Assembly: GCF_016900875.1 (NCBI RefSeq)
Contig: NZ_JAFEUM010000012.1
Coordinates: 1-64,000, forward strand
From: Vibrio ulleungensis
Lineage (GTDB): Bacteria; Pseudomonadota; Gammaproteobacteria; Enterobacterales; Vibrionaceae
DNA length: 64,000 bases
Reading direction: 5' to 3'
Shown: piece after piece, positions 18,144-26,301 of the stretch
Layout: every line of letters begins with the position of its first letter
Position numbering within the stretch: position 1 is the stretch's first letter
Position numbers and translations under genes: made by a program
Notes under the pieces: model-generated
Databases searched by the model: none
Seen by the model: only the letters and a program-made list of their open reading frames with translations
What the model was told of the DNA's origin: nothing

Positions 18144-18170
18144 TAAAAAAAGGAGCGCATTGCGCTCCTA
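18144..18170 (-). terminator. Rho-independent terminator after ibpA
   Basis: On the minus strand AGGAGCGCA/TGCGCTCCT forms a near-perfect stem and is followed by seven T residues, about 20 bp past the ibpA stop. Confidence 0.87.
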
Positions 18171-18190
18171 AGTATCTAGTGATGAAAGTA

Positions 18191-18631
18191 TTACTCGTTT
18201 TCTAATAATGGACGAGATTGACCAATCTCAATCTTACGAGGCTTCATCGCTTCTGGAATTTCTCTTTCTAGACTAATGTGCAGCAGGCCATTTTCCATAC
18301 TTGCACCAATCACTTTAACGTAATCGGCTAACTGAAATTTACGCTCGAAGTCGCGTTCAGCTATTCCTTGGTACACATAGTTTTTGTTTTCTTCTGGCTT
18401 GCGAGTTCCCTTTACAATCAACACATTTTCTTTTTGAGTGAGGTCTAATTGATCCTCAGCAAAACCGGCAACAGCCATGGTAATGCGATAATTATGCTCA
18501 TCTTGTTGTTCAATATTGTATGGAGGGTAACCGCCAGAAGCATTTTTGTTGCCATTCGCTTCCATTAAGTTTAATAGACGGTCAAAGCCAATAGCGTTGC
18601 GGTATAGGGGAGTGAAATCTACAGTTCTCAT
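18191..18631 (-). CDS. ibpA: Small heat-shock protein IbpA (Hsp20 family)
   Basis: This 146-residue alpha-crystallin-type chaperone binds unfolding proteins and holds them for refolding by DnaK and ClpB. The N-terminus MRTVDFTPLYRNAIGFDRLLNLM matches IbpA/IbpB, and the alpha-crystallin core (about residues 35-125) includes YRITMAVAGFAEDQL and the terminal GLLHISLEREIPE. The C-terminal anchor RKIEIGQ is also present. A sigma-32 promoter (18839-18867) and a long structured 5' leader control it, and a strong terminator follows. Confidence 0.95.
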   Translation of the reverse strand: MRTVDFTPLYRNAIGFDRLLNLMEANGNKNASGGYPPYNIEQQDEHNYRITMAVAGFAEDQLDLTQKENVLIVKGTRKPEENKNYVYQGIAERDFERKFQLADYVKVIGASMENGLLHISLEREIPEAMKPRKIEIGQSRPLLENE

Positions 18632-18720
18632 AATACTATCCTTTATTAAGCAATAGTCTTAGTTCTCAATGATCGAGAGCCTAAGTATCCTCAGCATTCG
18701 CTATGTATTACGCCGTTTGG
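18632..18720 (-). promoter_or_regulatory. Likely ROSE-type RNA thermometer in the ibpA leader
   Basis: The ibpA mRNA leader is about 200 nt. Just before the start, minus-strand TTGCT (18649-18653) precedes AAAGGA (18639-18644), the Shine-Dalgarno, which is 7 nt from ATG. A TTGCT element placed to pair with the AGGA of an ibp Shine-Dalgarno is the diagnostic feature of ROSE elements, which open at heat-shock temperature. The fold has not been computed. Confidence 0.6.
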
Positions 18721-18838
18721 CCGCAATGAACGACATGCAGGGATGGATTTAAATTGTGTGCGGCCATAGCACCCTCAATTGAGCGATGATTGGTCCGCGG
18801 TTTCAGAGGCCCTTGCTAGGCATCCTCTTCACTCATAG

Positions 18839-18867
18839 ATATAGGGTCCAGTAAGTGGGGTTTCAAG
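18839..18867 (-). promoter_or_regulatory. Sigma-32 heat-shock promoter of ibpA
   Basis: On the minus strand -35 CTTGAAA (18861-18867) is separated by 14 nt from -10 CCCTATAT (18839-18846), close to the RpoH consensus CTTGAAA-N13/15-CCCATnT. It lies about 210 bp upstream of the ibpA start. Confidence 0.82.
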
Positions 18868-18893
18868 GGAAAAAATAAAAAATTTACGCGCAT

Positions 18894-18925
18894 AAAAAAA
18901 GCACTACCCTGTGGCAGTGCTTTTT
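18894..18925 (-). terminator. Terminator after gyrB
   Basis: GCACTACC/GGCAGTGC with a short loop is flanked by A and T runs, so it can work on both strands. It lies 25 bp past the gyrB stop and closes the dnaA-dnaN-recF-gyrB operon. Confidence 0.82.
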
Positions 18926-18949
18926 AGTCAATGTGCCGCTTACTGCGAT

Positions 18950-21367
18950 CTACACGTCCAAGTTTGCGACTTTTAGAGCATTCTCTTCGATGAAGTTACG
19001 GCGTGGCTCTACTTGGTCACCCATTAACGTGGTAAACAACTGGTCCGCGCCTACCGCGTCTTCAATCGTCACTTGCATCATACGGCGAGTATCTGGGTCC
19101 ATAGTGGTCTCCCAAAGTTGGTCTGGGTTCATCTCGCCCAGTCCTTTGTATCGCTGTAGACTCAAGCCACGACGAGATTCTTTTTGTAGCCACTCAAGAG
19201 CGCTTACAAAATCTGCGATTACTTGTACACGTTCACCACGCTTGATGAAGGCACCTTCTTCCAGAAGCCCATCCAAAGTTTCAGACAGGTCTGCAAGCTT
19301 CAGGTACTCTTTAGTGCCAAACAGTTCAACAGAAAGAACATGCTCGTGTGTCACACCATGGGTTCTAACGATCACTTTAGGCAAGTTGATATTCAGCTCT
19401 TCATGCTTTTCAACTTCTAAGCTGTATTGACTTGCACCAACTTCTTTCGCATTCAATTGGCTGATTAGCTGATCACCCCAAGCTTGTACTTTGCTATCAC
19501 TTTGGCAGTCTTCTGCAGTTAAGCGTGGTACATAAACCAGCTCATGCATAATGGCTTCTGGGAAACGGCGCTTAAGCTTATTTGCCGCTCTCATCGCATT
19601 CTTATATTGCGTAACCAACTGTTCAAGACCTTCACCCGAAATCCCTGGAGCATCAGCATTAACGTGCAGTGAAGCATTATCCAACGCCAGACTGGTTTGG
19701 TATTGCTCCATCGCGTCTTCATCTTTAATGTACTGCTCTTGCTTGCCTTTTTTCACTTTGTACAGTGGAGGCTGAGCAATGTAGATGTAACCGCGCTCAA
19801 TAAGCTCTGGCATTTGACGGTAAAAGAACGTCAGCAGCAAGGTACGGATGTGAGAACCATCGACATCGGCATCGGTCATGATAATGATGTTGTGGTAACG
19901 CAGTTTGTCTGGATTGTACTCGTCTCGACCAATACCACAGCCTAGTGCAGTAATAAGCGTTGCAACTTCTTGTGATGACAGCATTTTGTCAAAACGTGCT
20001 TTTTCAACGTTTAGAATTTTACCTTTCAGAGGCAAAATCGCTTGGTTCTTACGATTACGACCCTGTTTTGCTGACCCGCCAGCAGAGTCACCCTCCACTA
20101 TGTAGAGTTCAGATAATGCTGGATCTTTTTCCTGACAGTCGGCCAATTTACCTGGGAGACCTGCAAGGTCTAATGCACCTTTGCGTCGAGTCATTTCACG
20201 AGCTTTACGCGCGGCTTCACGAGCGCGGGCTGCATCGATAATTTTAGAACAAACGATTTTAGCTTCGCCCGGGTTTTCAACGAGAAACTCAGACAGCTTC
20301 TCGCCCATCGCCGACTCTACTGCCGATTTCACTTCTGAAGAAACAAGCTTATCTTTGGTTTGGCTTGAGAATTTAGGATCTGGGACCTTAACCGATACAA
20401 CGGCAGTCAAGCCCTCGCGAGCATCGTCACCCGATGTCGCCGCCTTGGCCTTCTTAGAAAAGCCTTCTTTATCCATAAAGCTGTTTAGAGTACGAGTCAG
20501 CGCTGCTCGAAAACCGGCTAAGTGTGTACCACCGTCTTTCTGAGGAATGTTGTTGGTGAAACAAAAGATGTTTTCTTGGAAACCATCATTCCACTGCATC
20601 GCCACTTCTACACTGATGCCGTCTTCACGCTCAGAATCAAAATGAAATATTTTTTGGATAATCGGCGTTTTATTGGTATTCAAATGGTCAACGAATGCCT
20701 GAATACCACCTTCAAACATAAAGTGATCAGACTTATCTTCCTCACGCTCATCGACTAATTTTATCGATACACCCGAGTTTAGAAACGACAGTTCACGTAA
20801 ACGTTTTGCCAAAATATCGTAATGAAATTCGATGTTAGTGAACGTTTCTTCACTTGGCCAAAAACGGATTTCAGTACCGGTTAGTTCGGTCTGACCAATC
20901 ACCGTTAAAGGAGCTTGAGGCTCACCATGACTGTATGTTTGGCTATGAATTTCACCACCGCGCTGAATGGTCAATGTGACTTGTTTAGACAATGCATTCA
21001 CTACCGAAACACCCACACCGTGCAGGCCACCCGACACTTTGTACGAGTTATCATCAAACTTACCACCGGCGTGCAACACCGTCATGATAACTTCTGCCGC
21101 GGAAACATTTTCTTCCTCGTGCAGTTCGGTAGGGATACCACGGCCGTCATCTTTCACAGAAACCGAGTTATCTTCGTGGATTGTCACAATGATGTCATTA
21201 CAGTGTCCAGCCAACGCTTCGTCAATGGAGTTATCCACGACCTCGAATACCATGTGGTGAAGACCAGTGCCATCGTCGGTGTCACCAATGTACATGCCAG
21301 GACGCTTGCGCACCGCATCCAGACCTTTAAGTACCTTAATACTCGAAGAATCGTAATTTTCTGCCAT
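18950..21367 (-). CDS. gyrB: DNA gyrase subunit B
   Basis: GyrB is the 805-residue ATPase subunit of DNA gyrase, which introduces negative supercoils. The GHKL ATPase region shows RKRPGMYIGDTDDGTG and VVDNSIDEALAGH near the N-terminus, and the Toprim domain has EGDSAGGSAKQGR and DADVDGSHIRTLLL. The gammaproteobacterial insertion in the C-terminal half is present, consistent with the E. coli length of 804. It is the last gene of the dnaA operon, 17 bp after recF. Confidence 0.98.
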   Translation of the reverse strand: MAENYDSSSIKVLKGLDAVRKRPGMYIGDTDDGTGLHHMVFEVVDNSIDEALAGHCNDIIVTIHEDNSVSVKDDGRGIPTELHEEENVSAAEVIMTVLHAGGKFDDNSYKVSGGLHGVGVSVVNALSKQVTLTIQRGGEIHSQTYSHGEPQAPLTVIGQTELTGTEIRFWPSEETFTNIEFHYDILAKRLRELSFLNSGVSIKLVDEREEDKSDHFMFEGGIQAFVDHLNTNKTPIIQKIFHFDSEREDGISVEVAMQWNDGFQENIFCFTNNIPQKDGGTHLAGFRAALTRTLNSFMDKEGFSKKAKAATSGDDAREGLTAVVSVKVPDPKFSSQTKDKLVSSEVKSAVESAMGEKLSEFLVENPGEAKIVCSKIIDAARAREAARKAREMTRRKGALDLAGLPGKLADCQEKDPALSELYIVEGDSAGGSAKQGRNRKNQAILPLKGKILNVEKARFDKMLSSQEVATLITALGCGIGRDEYNPDKLRYHNIIIMTDADVDGSHIRTLLLTFFYRQMPELIERGYIYIAQPPLYKVKKGKQEQYIKDEDAMEQYQTSLALDNASLHVNADAPGISGEGLEQLVTQYKNAMRAANKLKRRFPEAIMHELVYVPRLTAEDCQSDSKVQAWGDQLISQLNAKEVGASQYSLEVEKHEELNINLPKVIVRTHGVTHEHVLSVELFGTKEYLKLADLSETLDGLLEEGAFIKRGERVQVIADFVSALEWLQKESRRGLSLQRYKGLGEMNPDQLWETTMDPDTRRMMQVTIEDAVGADQLFTTLMGDQVEPRRNFIEENALKVANLDV

Positions 21368-21384
21368 GAGTTTCTCTCTACTAA

Positions 21385-22464
21385 TTATCCTTGTTCTATT
21401 TTGCCATGTTCCACATGAAACATCTTGCTATTTTCAGTGAACATGGAGGCAATCTGTGCCTCTGTAATAGAACTTACAAATACTTGTGCCTTGGTCTTAA
21501 TAAGACACTCGGCTAAACGTTGACGACGTGTTGCGTCTAACTCAGACGCAAAGTCATCAACCAGATAAATACACTCTTTGTTGGTGGACTCAGAAAGATG
21601 CAGCCCTTGAGCCAATCTTAATGCACACACTAACAATTTTAACTGTCCTCTAGATAGGACATCTTCAACGGGTGTCCCAGCTATTTTTACTTTTAGATCG
21701 GCCTTATTAGGGCCGCTAAAGGTATACCCCAAGCCTTGATCTCGTTCGAAGTTCTTTTCTAATATTTCATGGTAGGCCGTTTGCCTATCCCAACCTCGAT
21801 AGTAATTAAAATCAATTTCAAATTCGGGCAAAAACTGAGCGCACAACTCCTTCAAATACGGAAGTAACTGCTCAACATAATCATTGCGCCACTGGCTAAT
21901 CTTTTCGGCCAAGGGTGCTAATTCTTTATCCCAATAAACCAACTGAGCGTATGACGAGGCGCTTTTTAGCAATGCGTTTCTTTGACGATTTAGGCGTTTC
22001 ACTCGCCCCCATGCGTCAAAAAACTCAGCCTCACTATAAAACACACCCCAATCGATAAATGACCGACGAAATTTAGGTCCATCCGTCAGCAATTCGTAAC
22101 CATCTGGGTGGATCATTTGCACGGGCATTACTTGAGCAAGCTGCGCCAACTTTTGTCCAGATTGACCGCTTATTTTAACCTCTGACGAGCCATCACGCTT
22201 CTTATTAATGCCAATTGGTAGCTCAAATTGATCAGCGGTCAAAAAACGGCCATGAACAAACAGCTCTTGGTGCTCATTTTGGATGATTCTACCTGTCAGG
22301 TTTGAACGAAATGAACGTCCATGACTCAACAAATATATCGCTTCAAGCAGCGATGTTTTGCCGCTGCCGTTTGCTCCGACAACAAAGTTAAAGCCAGGTG
22401 ACAGCTCCAAGCTGCACCCAGCAATATTCCTAAATTGCGTCAAACTGAGTCGAGTGAGTGGCAT
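21385..22464 (-). CDS. recF: DNA replication and repair protein RecF
   Basis: RecF is an SMC-like ABC ATPase that works with RecO and RecR to load RecA at gaps. The 359-residue protein has Walker A GANGSGKTSLLEAIY at about residues 30-44, the signature VLSRGQLKLLVCALRLAQG and Walker B CIYLVDDFASELD. It lies between dnaN and gyrB as in E. coli. Codons for the C-terminal MFHVEHG coincide with a parS-like palindrome (21407-21422). Confidence 0.96.
   Translation of the reverse strand: MPLTRLSLTQFRNIAGCSLELSPGFNFVVGANGSGKTSLLEAIYLLSHGRSFRSNLTGRIIQNEHQELFVHGRFLTADQFELPIGINKKRDGSSEVKISGQSGQKLAQLAQVMPVQMIHPDGYELLTDGPKFRRSFIDWGVFYSEAEFFDAWGRVKRLNRQRNALLKSASSYAQLVYWDKELAPLAEKISQWRNDYVEQLLPYLKELCAQFLPEFEIDFNYYRGWDRQTAYHEILEKNFERDQGLGYTFSGPNKADLKVKIAGTPVEDVLSRGQLKLLVCALRLAQGLHLSESTNKECIYLVDDFASELDATRRQRLAECLIKTKAQVFVSSITEAQIASMFTENSKMFHVEHGKIEQG
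21407..21422. promoter_or_regulatory. parS-like centromere site inside the 3' end of recF
   Basis: TGTTCCACATGAAACA differs at one central position from the chromosomal parS consensus TGTTnCACGTGAAACA bound by ParB. The parA and parB genes lie about 11 kb away at 32805-34496, on the same origin-proximal segment, where parS sites are expected. The site sits in the last codons of recF. Confidence 0.65.
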
Positions 22465-22481
22465 TAAAGTATGTAAAACGC

Positions 22482-23582
22482 CTATAAACGAATTGGCATA
22501 ACAACGTACATTGCGCTGTCATCATCAACATTTTCGACCAATGCACTGGCGTTGGCGTCACTCATTGAGAAGCGCACCGAATCACAGCGCAATGTGTTAA
22601 GCACATCAAGCACATAACTGACGTTAAAACCGATCTCCAGAGCGTCACCTTGGTAGTTAACATCAAGTACTTCTTCGGCTTCTTCTTGCTCTGGATTGTT
22701 TGCGGTCACACGCATTTCTTCGCCACCAAAATTGGCTCTCACACCGCGAAACTTTTCATTCGACAAGATGGCAACACGCATAAACAATTGTCGGAGTAAT
22801 TCACAGTCCGCTACTAACGTTTTGTCGGTATTACTTGGCAATACTCGACGATAGTCTGGGAAGCGGCCATCCACTAATTTTGAGGTAAAGGTAAACGCAT
22901 TCACCTTAGCACGAATATTGGCACTGCCTATTTGTAGCGTGACCGACTGATCCGGCTGATCCAATAACTTCGCTAACTCAAGCACGCCTTTACGCGGCAC
23001 AATCACTTGCTGTTGAGTTAAGTTAGCACTTACTTCTGTTTTTGCAACTGCCATACGGTGACCATCGGTGGCGACACTGCGAACAATATTACCGTCAAAC
23101 TCAAACAGCATTCCGTTCAAAAAATAGCGAACGTCTTGATTCGCCATTGAAAACTGAGTCTTATCAATTAACCCCTTAAGGTCCGCTTGAGTTAGGGTCA
23201 ACTCAATATCACTTTGCCAGTCTTCGATGTTTGGGAAGTCCATGGCGGGCAATGTAGCCAATGTAAATCGGCTGCGTCCTGAGCGCACTAGGGCGCGTTC
23301 TGCGTCTAAACTAAAAGTGATCTCAGCGCTGTCTGGCAATGCTCGACAAATATCAAGAAACTTACGCGCAGGAACCGTCACACTGCCAGGTTCGAAGTCG
23401 CCTTCTAAAGTCACATTGGCTATCAATTCCACTTCCAAGTCAGTTGCTGTCATGGATAAAGTGCCTTGATCGACTTTTAACAGCAAATTCCCAAGAATGG
23501 GCAAAGTAGGTCGGCCACCTAATGAGCCTGACACTTGCTGAAGTGGCTTAAGTAATGTTTGACGAGGTATAGTAAATCGCAT
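22482..23582 (-). CDS. dnaN: DNA polymerase III beta sliding clamp
   Basis: DnaN is the ring-shaped processivity clamp that tethers DNA polymerases and many repair proteins to DNA. At 366 residues it equals the family length. LLKPLQQVSG, GGRPTLPILGN, FTSKLVDGRFPDYRRVLP, NNPEQEEAEE and the C-terminal YVVMPIRL are all conserved. The start is ATG 23580-23582 (MRFTIPR), not the longer frame from 23639. It is second in the dnaA operon. Confidence 0.97.
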   Translation of the reverse strand: MRFTIPRQTLLKPLQQVSGSLGGRPTLPILGNLLLKVDQGTLSMTATDLEVELIANVTLEGDFEPGSVTVPARKFLDICRALPDSAEITFSLDAERALVRSGRSRFTLATLPAMDFPNIEDWQSDIELTLTQADLKGLIDKTQFSMANQDVRYFLNGMLFEFDGNIVRSVATDGHRMAVAKTEVSANLTQQQVIVPRKGVLELAKLLDQPDQSVTLQIGSANIRAKVNAFTFTSKLVDGRFPDYRRVLPSNTDKTLVADCELLRQLFMRVAILSNEKFRGVRANFGGEEMRVTANNPEQEEAEEVLDVNYQGDALEIGFNVSYVLDVLNTLRCDSVRFSMSDANASALVENVDDDSAMYVVMPIRL

Positions 23583-23654
23583 GATAAATGTCTTCCGAGA
23601 CAATGAGCCGAATAAATTAAACGGTGTGCGTTGGCACACTATGAGAATAAGTGC

Positions 23655-25064
23655 CTATGATGACAAGGTACGCATCAAATTCGAGTAATCTTCTTTAATG
23701 TCGTGACTTTCTTCACGCAGCTGCTCGATTTTTCGGCATGCATGCAACACAGTGGTATGGTCACGGCCACCAAAAGCATCACCAATCTCTGGCAAACTGT
23801 GGTTAGTGAGCTCTTTTGCTAATGCCATCGCCAACTGACGAGGACGAGCTACAGAACGAGAGCGACGTTTTGATAACAGATCCGCCACTTTAATTTTGTA
23901 GTACTCAGCAACGGTCTTTTGAATATTGTCGATGGTAACAAGCTTCTCTTGCAACGCCAGCAAGTCACGCAGAGCTTCACGAACAAAATCAATGGTAATT
24001 GGTCGTCCAGTAAAATTGGCATTGGCAATAACACGGTTAAGCGCCCCTTCCAACTCACGAACATTAGAACGAAGACGTTTTGCAATAAAGAAGGCGACTT
24101 CATCAGCAAGATGAATTTGGTGATCTTCGGCCTTTTTCATTAAAATCGCGACGCGAGTTTCGAGCTCTGGCGGCTCGATCGCAACGGTTAAGCCCCATCC
24201 AAATCGAGATTTAAGTCGATCCTCTACCCCATTTATCTCTTTCGGGTATCGATCCGAGGTCAAGATGATCTGCTGATTGCCTTCCAGTAGTGCATTAAAC
24301 GTATGGAAAAATTCTTCTTGAGAACGTTCTTTATTGGCAAAAAATTGAATATCATCAATCAGCAGTGCATCTACACTGCGGTAGTAGCGTTTAAATTCTT
24401 CAATCGCATTGTTTTGAAGCGCTTTGACCATATCTTGGACAAATCGCTCAGAATGCATATAAATGACTTTGGCATTAGGGTTGTTGTCGACGATGGCATT
24501 GCCCACGGCGTGCAACAAGTGAGTCTTACCTAGGCCTGTTCCGCCGTATAGAAATAGCGGATTGTAAGCCGCACCAGGGTTATCAGCAACTTGACGCGCT
24601 GCAGCCAATCCAAGTTGGTTGGATTTACCCTCAACAAAGTTGTTAAACTTGTGCTTCATATTGACGTTAGAACGGTGAGAAATATCCGTTACATCAAGGT
24701 CGCTATTGTTCCAAGTCTGATTAGGTGCTTGATTAGCTTGTAATTGAGCAGGAGCTGACGAAGCAGCAACGACTTCTGCCGCTGTACGCTGGGCAACCGG
24801 CTTTGCTGCGCTACTTGCAGGCTTATTGCCTACTTCAAAACGCAGTCCAGGGATATCGTTACCACAAAATTCGTTAAGTAGACGGTTGATGCGATTTAAA
24901 TAGCGTTCGCGAACCCAGTCCAACACAAAACGGTTTGGAGCAAACAAGGTTAATGTATTTCCATCTAACTCCGCTTGTAGCGGCTTAACCCACATGTTGA
25001 ATTCGGTTGCAGGCAGTTCTTCCTGTAACTGCTGCAAACATTGCATCCATAATGACGACGACAC
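23655..25064 (-). CDS. dnaA: Chromosomal replication initiator DnaA
   Basis: DnaA binds the 9-mer boxes of oriC and melts it in the ATP form. The 469-residue protein has domain I (SSSLWMQCLQQLQEELP), a variable Ala/Gln-rich linker (about residues 85-125), and the AAA+ domain with Walker A GGTGLGKTHLLHAVGN and Walker B LLIDDIQF. Domain IV has the box-recognition signature GGRDHTTVLHACRKI. The start is GTG 25062-25064, as in other gammaproteobacteria; the frame extends upstream to 25091 without homology. Confidence 0.97.
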   Translation of the reverse strand: MSSSLWMQCLQQLQEELPATEFNMWVKPLQAELDGNTLTLFAPNRFVLDWVRERYLNRINRLLNEFCGNDIPGLRFEVGNKPASSAAKPVAQRTAAEVVAASSAPAQLQANQAPNQTWNNSDLDVTDISHRSNVNMKHKFNNFVEGKSNQLGLAAARQVADNPGAAYNPLFLYGGTGLGKTHLLHAVGNAIVDNNPNAKVIYMHSERFVQDMVKALQNNAIEEFKRYYRSVDALLIDDIQFFANKERSQEEFFHTFNALLEGNQQIILTSDRYPKEINGVEDRLKSRFGWGLTVAIEPPELETRVAILMKKAEDHQIHLADEVAFFIAKRLRSNVRELEGALNRVIANANFTGRPITIDFVREALRDLLALQEKLVTIDNIQKTVAEYYKIKVADLLSKRRSRSVARPRQLAMALAKELTNHSLPEIGDAFGGRDHTTVLHACRKIEQLREESHDIKEDYSNLMRTLSS

Positions 25065-25571
25065 CGGAACCCTACCCGCTAAGATCAACAAAAATATAAG
25101 AGAAAGGATTTTACCCCCACTCTATCAAGATCGCCACTAATAGATCGTCAGATCAGTGAATAAGATCTAAGTTATTAACAGTTTCCGCCTGAGTTTTACA
25201 ACGATCGTCATGGATATACACAAAATTACCCACATTAAACGTTTTCACTCCCCAGTTTATACTCAGGTTATTCCCGCTATTATTAAGTTGTCCCCAAAAT
25301 GAAAATAATCGAAACAAGGTGTGTATAGGTCACGTTTTAGCTGTGTCTAAAATGCGATCGCGAAAGATCCTTGAGATTTATATCACAAAGCGTATAATCC
25401 GCCGACCGGAATTTCCCAAATCCAGTTGTTGACTCAAGACGGGTCAGTGATTACAATTCCGCCTCTTTTGTTGAGAGACGTCGGATACCGTACTTCTTTA
25501 TAGAAGAACATAAGTTCCCACGTCGGGTTTGGGCAAAACCTGAAAACTACTGATCAGTAAAGGTAATAACC
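25065..25571. promoter_or_regulatory. Divergent dnaA/rpmH control region with DnaA-box-like sites
   Basis: This 507-bp gene-free stretch holds the promoters of dnaA (leftward) and rpmH (rightward). Two nonamers one mismatch from DnaA boxes are visible on the plus strand, ATATACACA (25214-25222) and TTACCCACA (25226-25234), placed where DnaA would repress its own gene. GATC sites at about 25139, 25155, 25168 and 25203 could make it methylation-sensitive. The exact dnaA promoter is not obvious. Confidence 0.55.
25371..25398 (+). promoter_or_regulatory. Promoter of rpmH-rnpA
   Basis: -35 TTGAGA (25371-25376), a 16-nt spacer and a perfect -10 TATAAT (25393-25398) lie about 175 bp before rpmH. 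The strength and the 16-bp spacer suit a ribosomal-protein gene. Confidence 0.75.
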
Positions 25572-25706
25572 ATGAAACGCACTTTTCAACCTTCAGTTCT
25601 AAAGCGTAAGCGCAGCCACGGTTTCCGTGCTCGCATGGCGACTAAGAACGGTCGTAAAGTAATCAATGCACGTCGTGCAAAAGGCCGTGCGCGTCTTTCA
25701 AAATAA
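25572..25706 (+). CDS. rpmH: 50S ribosomal protein L34
   Basis: This 44-residue, highly basic protein begins MKRTFQPS and contains the hallmark KRKRSHGFRARM and NARRAKGRARLS, as L34 does. It is a structural protein of the large ribosomal subunit. It is followed 12 bp later by rnpA, the universal bacterial pairing, and lies divergent from dnaA. The ATG at 25572 follows AAGGTAATAACC. Confidence 0.97.
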   Translation: MKRTFQPSVLKRKRSHGFRARMATKNGRKVINARRAKGRARLSK

Positions 25707-25718
25707 TCGCGATTTATT

Positions 25719-26075
25719 TTGAATTCGTACGACTTTAATCGGGAGTTAAGACTCTTAACTCCCGAGCATTACCAAAGAGTTTTTGAGAAAGCGCACCGCG
25801 CTGGTTCCCCGCATCTGACCATAATCGCTCGCAAGAACACCCTTTCACACCCTCGTCTCGGTTTAGCTGTTCCTAAGAAACAAATAAAAACTGCTCCAGG
25901 TCGCAATCGCTTCAAGCGTCTTGCAAGAGAGAGTTTTCGCTTAAATCAACACCAATTACCTCAAAAAGACTTTGTAGTTATCGCCAAAAAGAGCGCTGCA
26001 AGCCTTTCTAATGACGAGTTATTTAAATTATTTGAAAAACTATGGCAAAGACTGTCTCGCCCCTCGCGTGGTTAG
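25719..26075 (+). CDS. rnpA: Ribonuclease P protein component
   Basis: RnpA is the protein cofactor of the RNase P ribozyme, which matures the 5' ends of tRNAs. This 118-residue protein has FNRELRLLTPEHYQRVF, RLGLAVPKKQIK and the RNR motif GRNRFKRLARE. Translation appears to start at TTG 25719, since no ATG or GTG gives a complete N-terminus; a rare start codon next to rpmH may keep its dose low. Its 3' end overlaps yidD by 34 bp. Confidence 0.94.
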   Translation: MNSYDFNRELRLLTPEHYQRVFEKAHRAGSPHLTIIARKNTLSHPRLGLAVPKKQIKTAPGRNRFKRLARESFRLNQHQLPQKDFVVIAKKSAASLSNDELFKLFEKLWQRLSRPSRG

Positions 26076-26299
26076 CCATTGGCTTAGTTTATCTATACCG
26101 ACTGGGGATTAGCCCCCTTATTGGACCTCGTTGTCGATTCCACCCAACCTGCTCTCGATACGCCATAGAAGCATTAAAAGTGCATGGATTTGTAAAAGGT
26201 TGTTGGTTATCTGGCAAACGTCTATTAAAATGCCACCCTTTAAACGATGGCGGCTACGATCCCGTACCTCCCAAAAACCATACTGATAGAGATAAATAA
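26042..26299 (+). CDS. yidD: Membrane protein insertion efficiency factor YidD
   Basis: This 85-residue protein carries the YidD signature: an N-terminal amphipathic segment, then GPRCRFHPTCSRYAIEALKVHG with three conserved Cys, and GYDPVP near the end. It associates with the inner membrane and assists YidC-dependent insertion. It starts inside rnpA and ends two bases before yidC, the standard arrangement. Confidence 0.93.
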   Translation: MAKTVSPLAWLAIGLVYLYRLGISPLIGPRCRFHPTCSRYAIEALKVHGFVKGCWLSGKRLLKCHPLNDGGYDPVPPKNHTDRDK

Positions 26300-26301
26300 C
26301 G

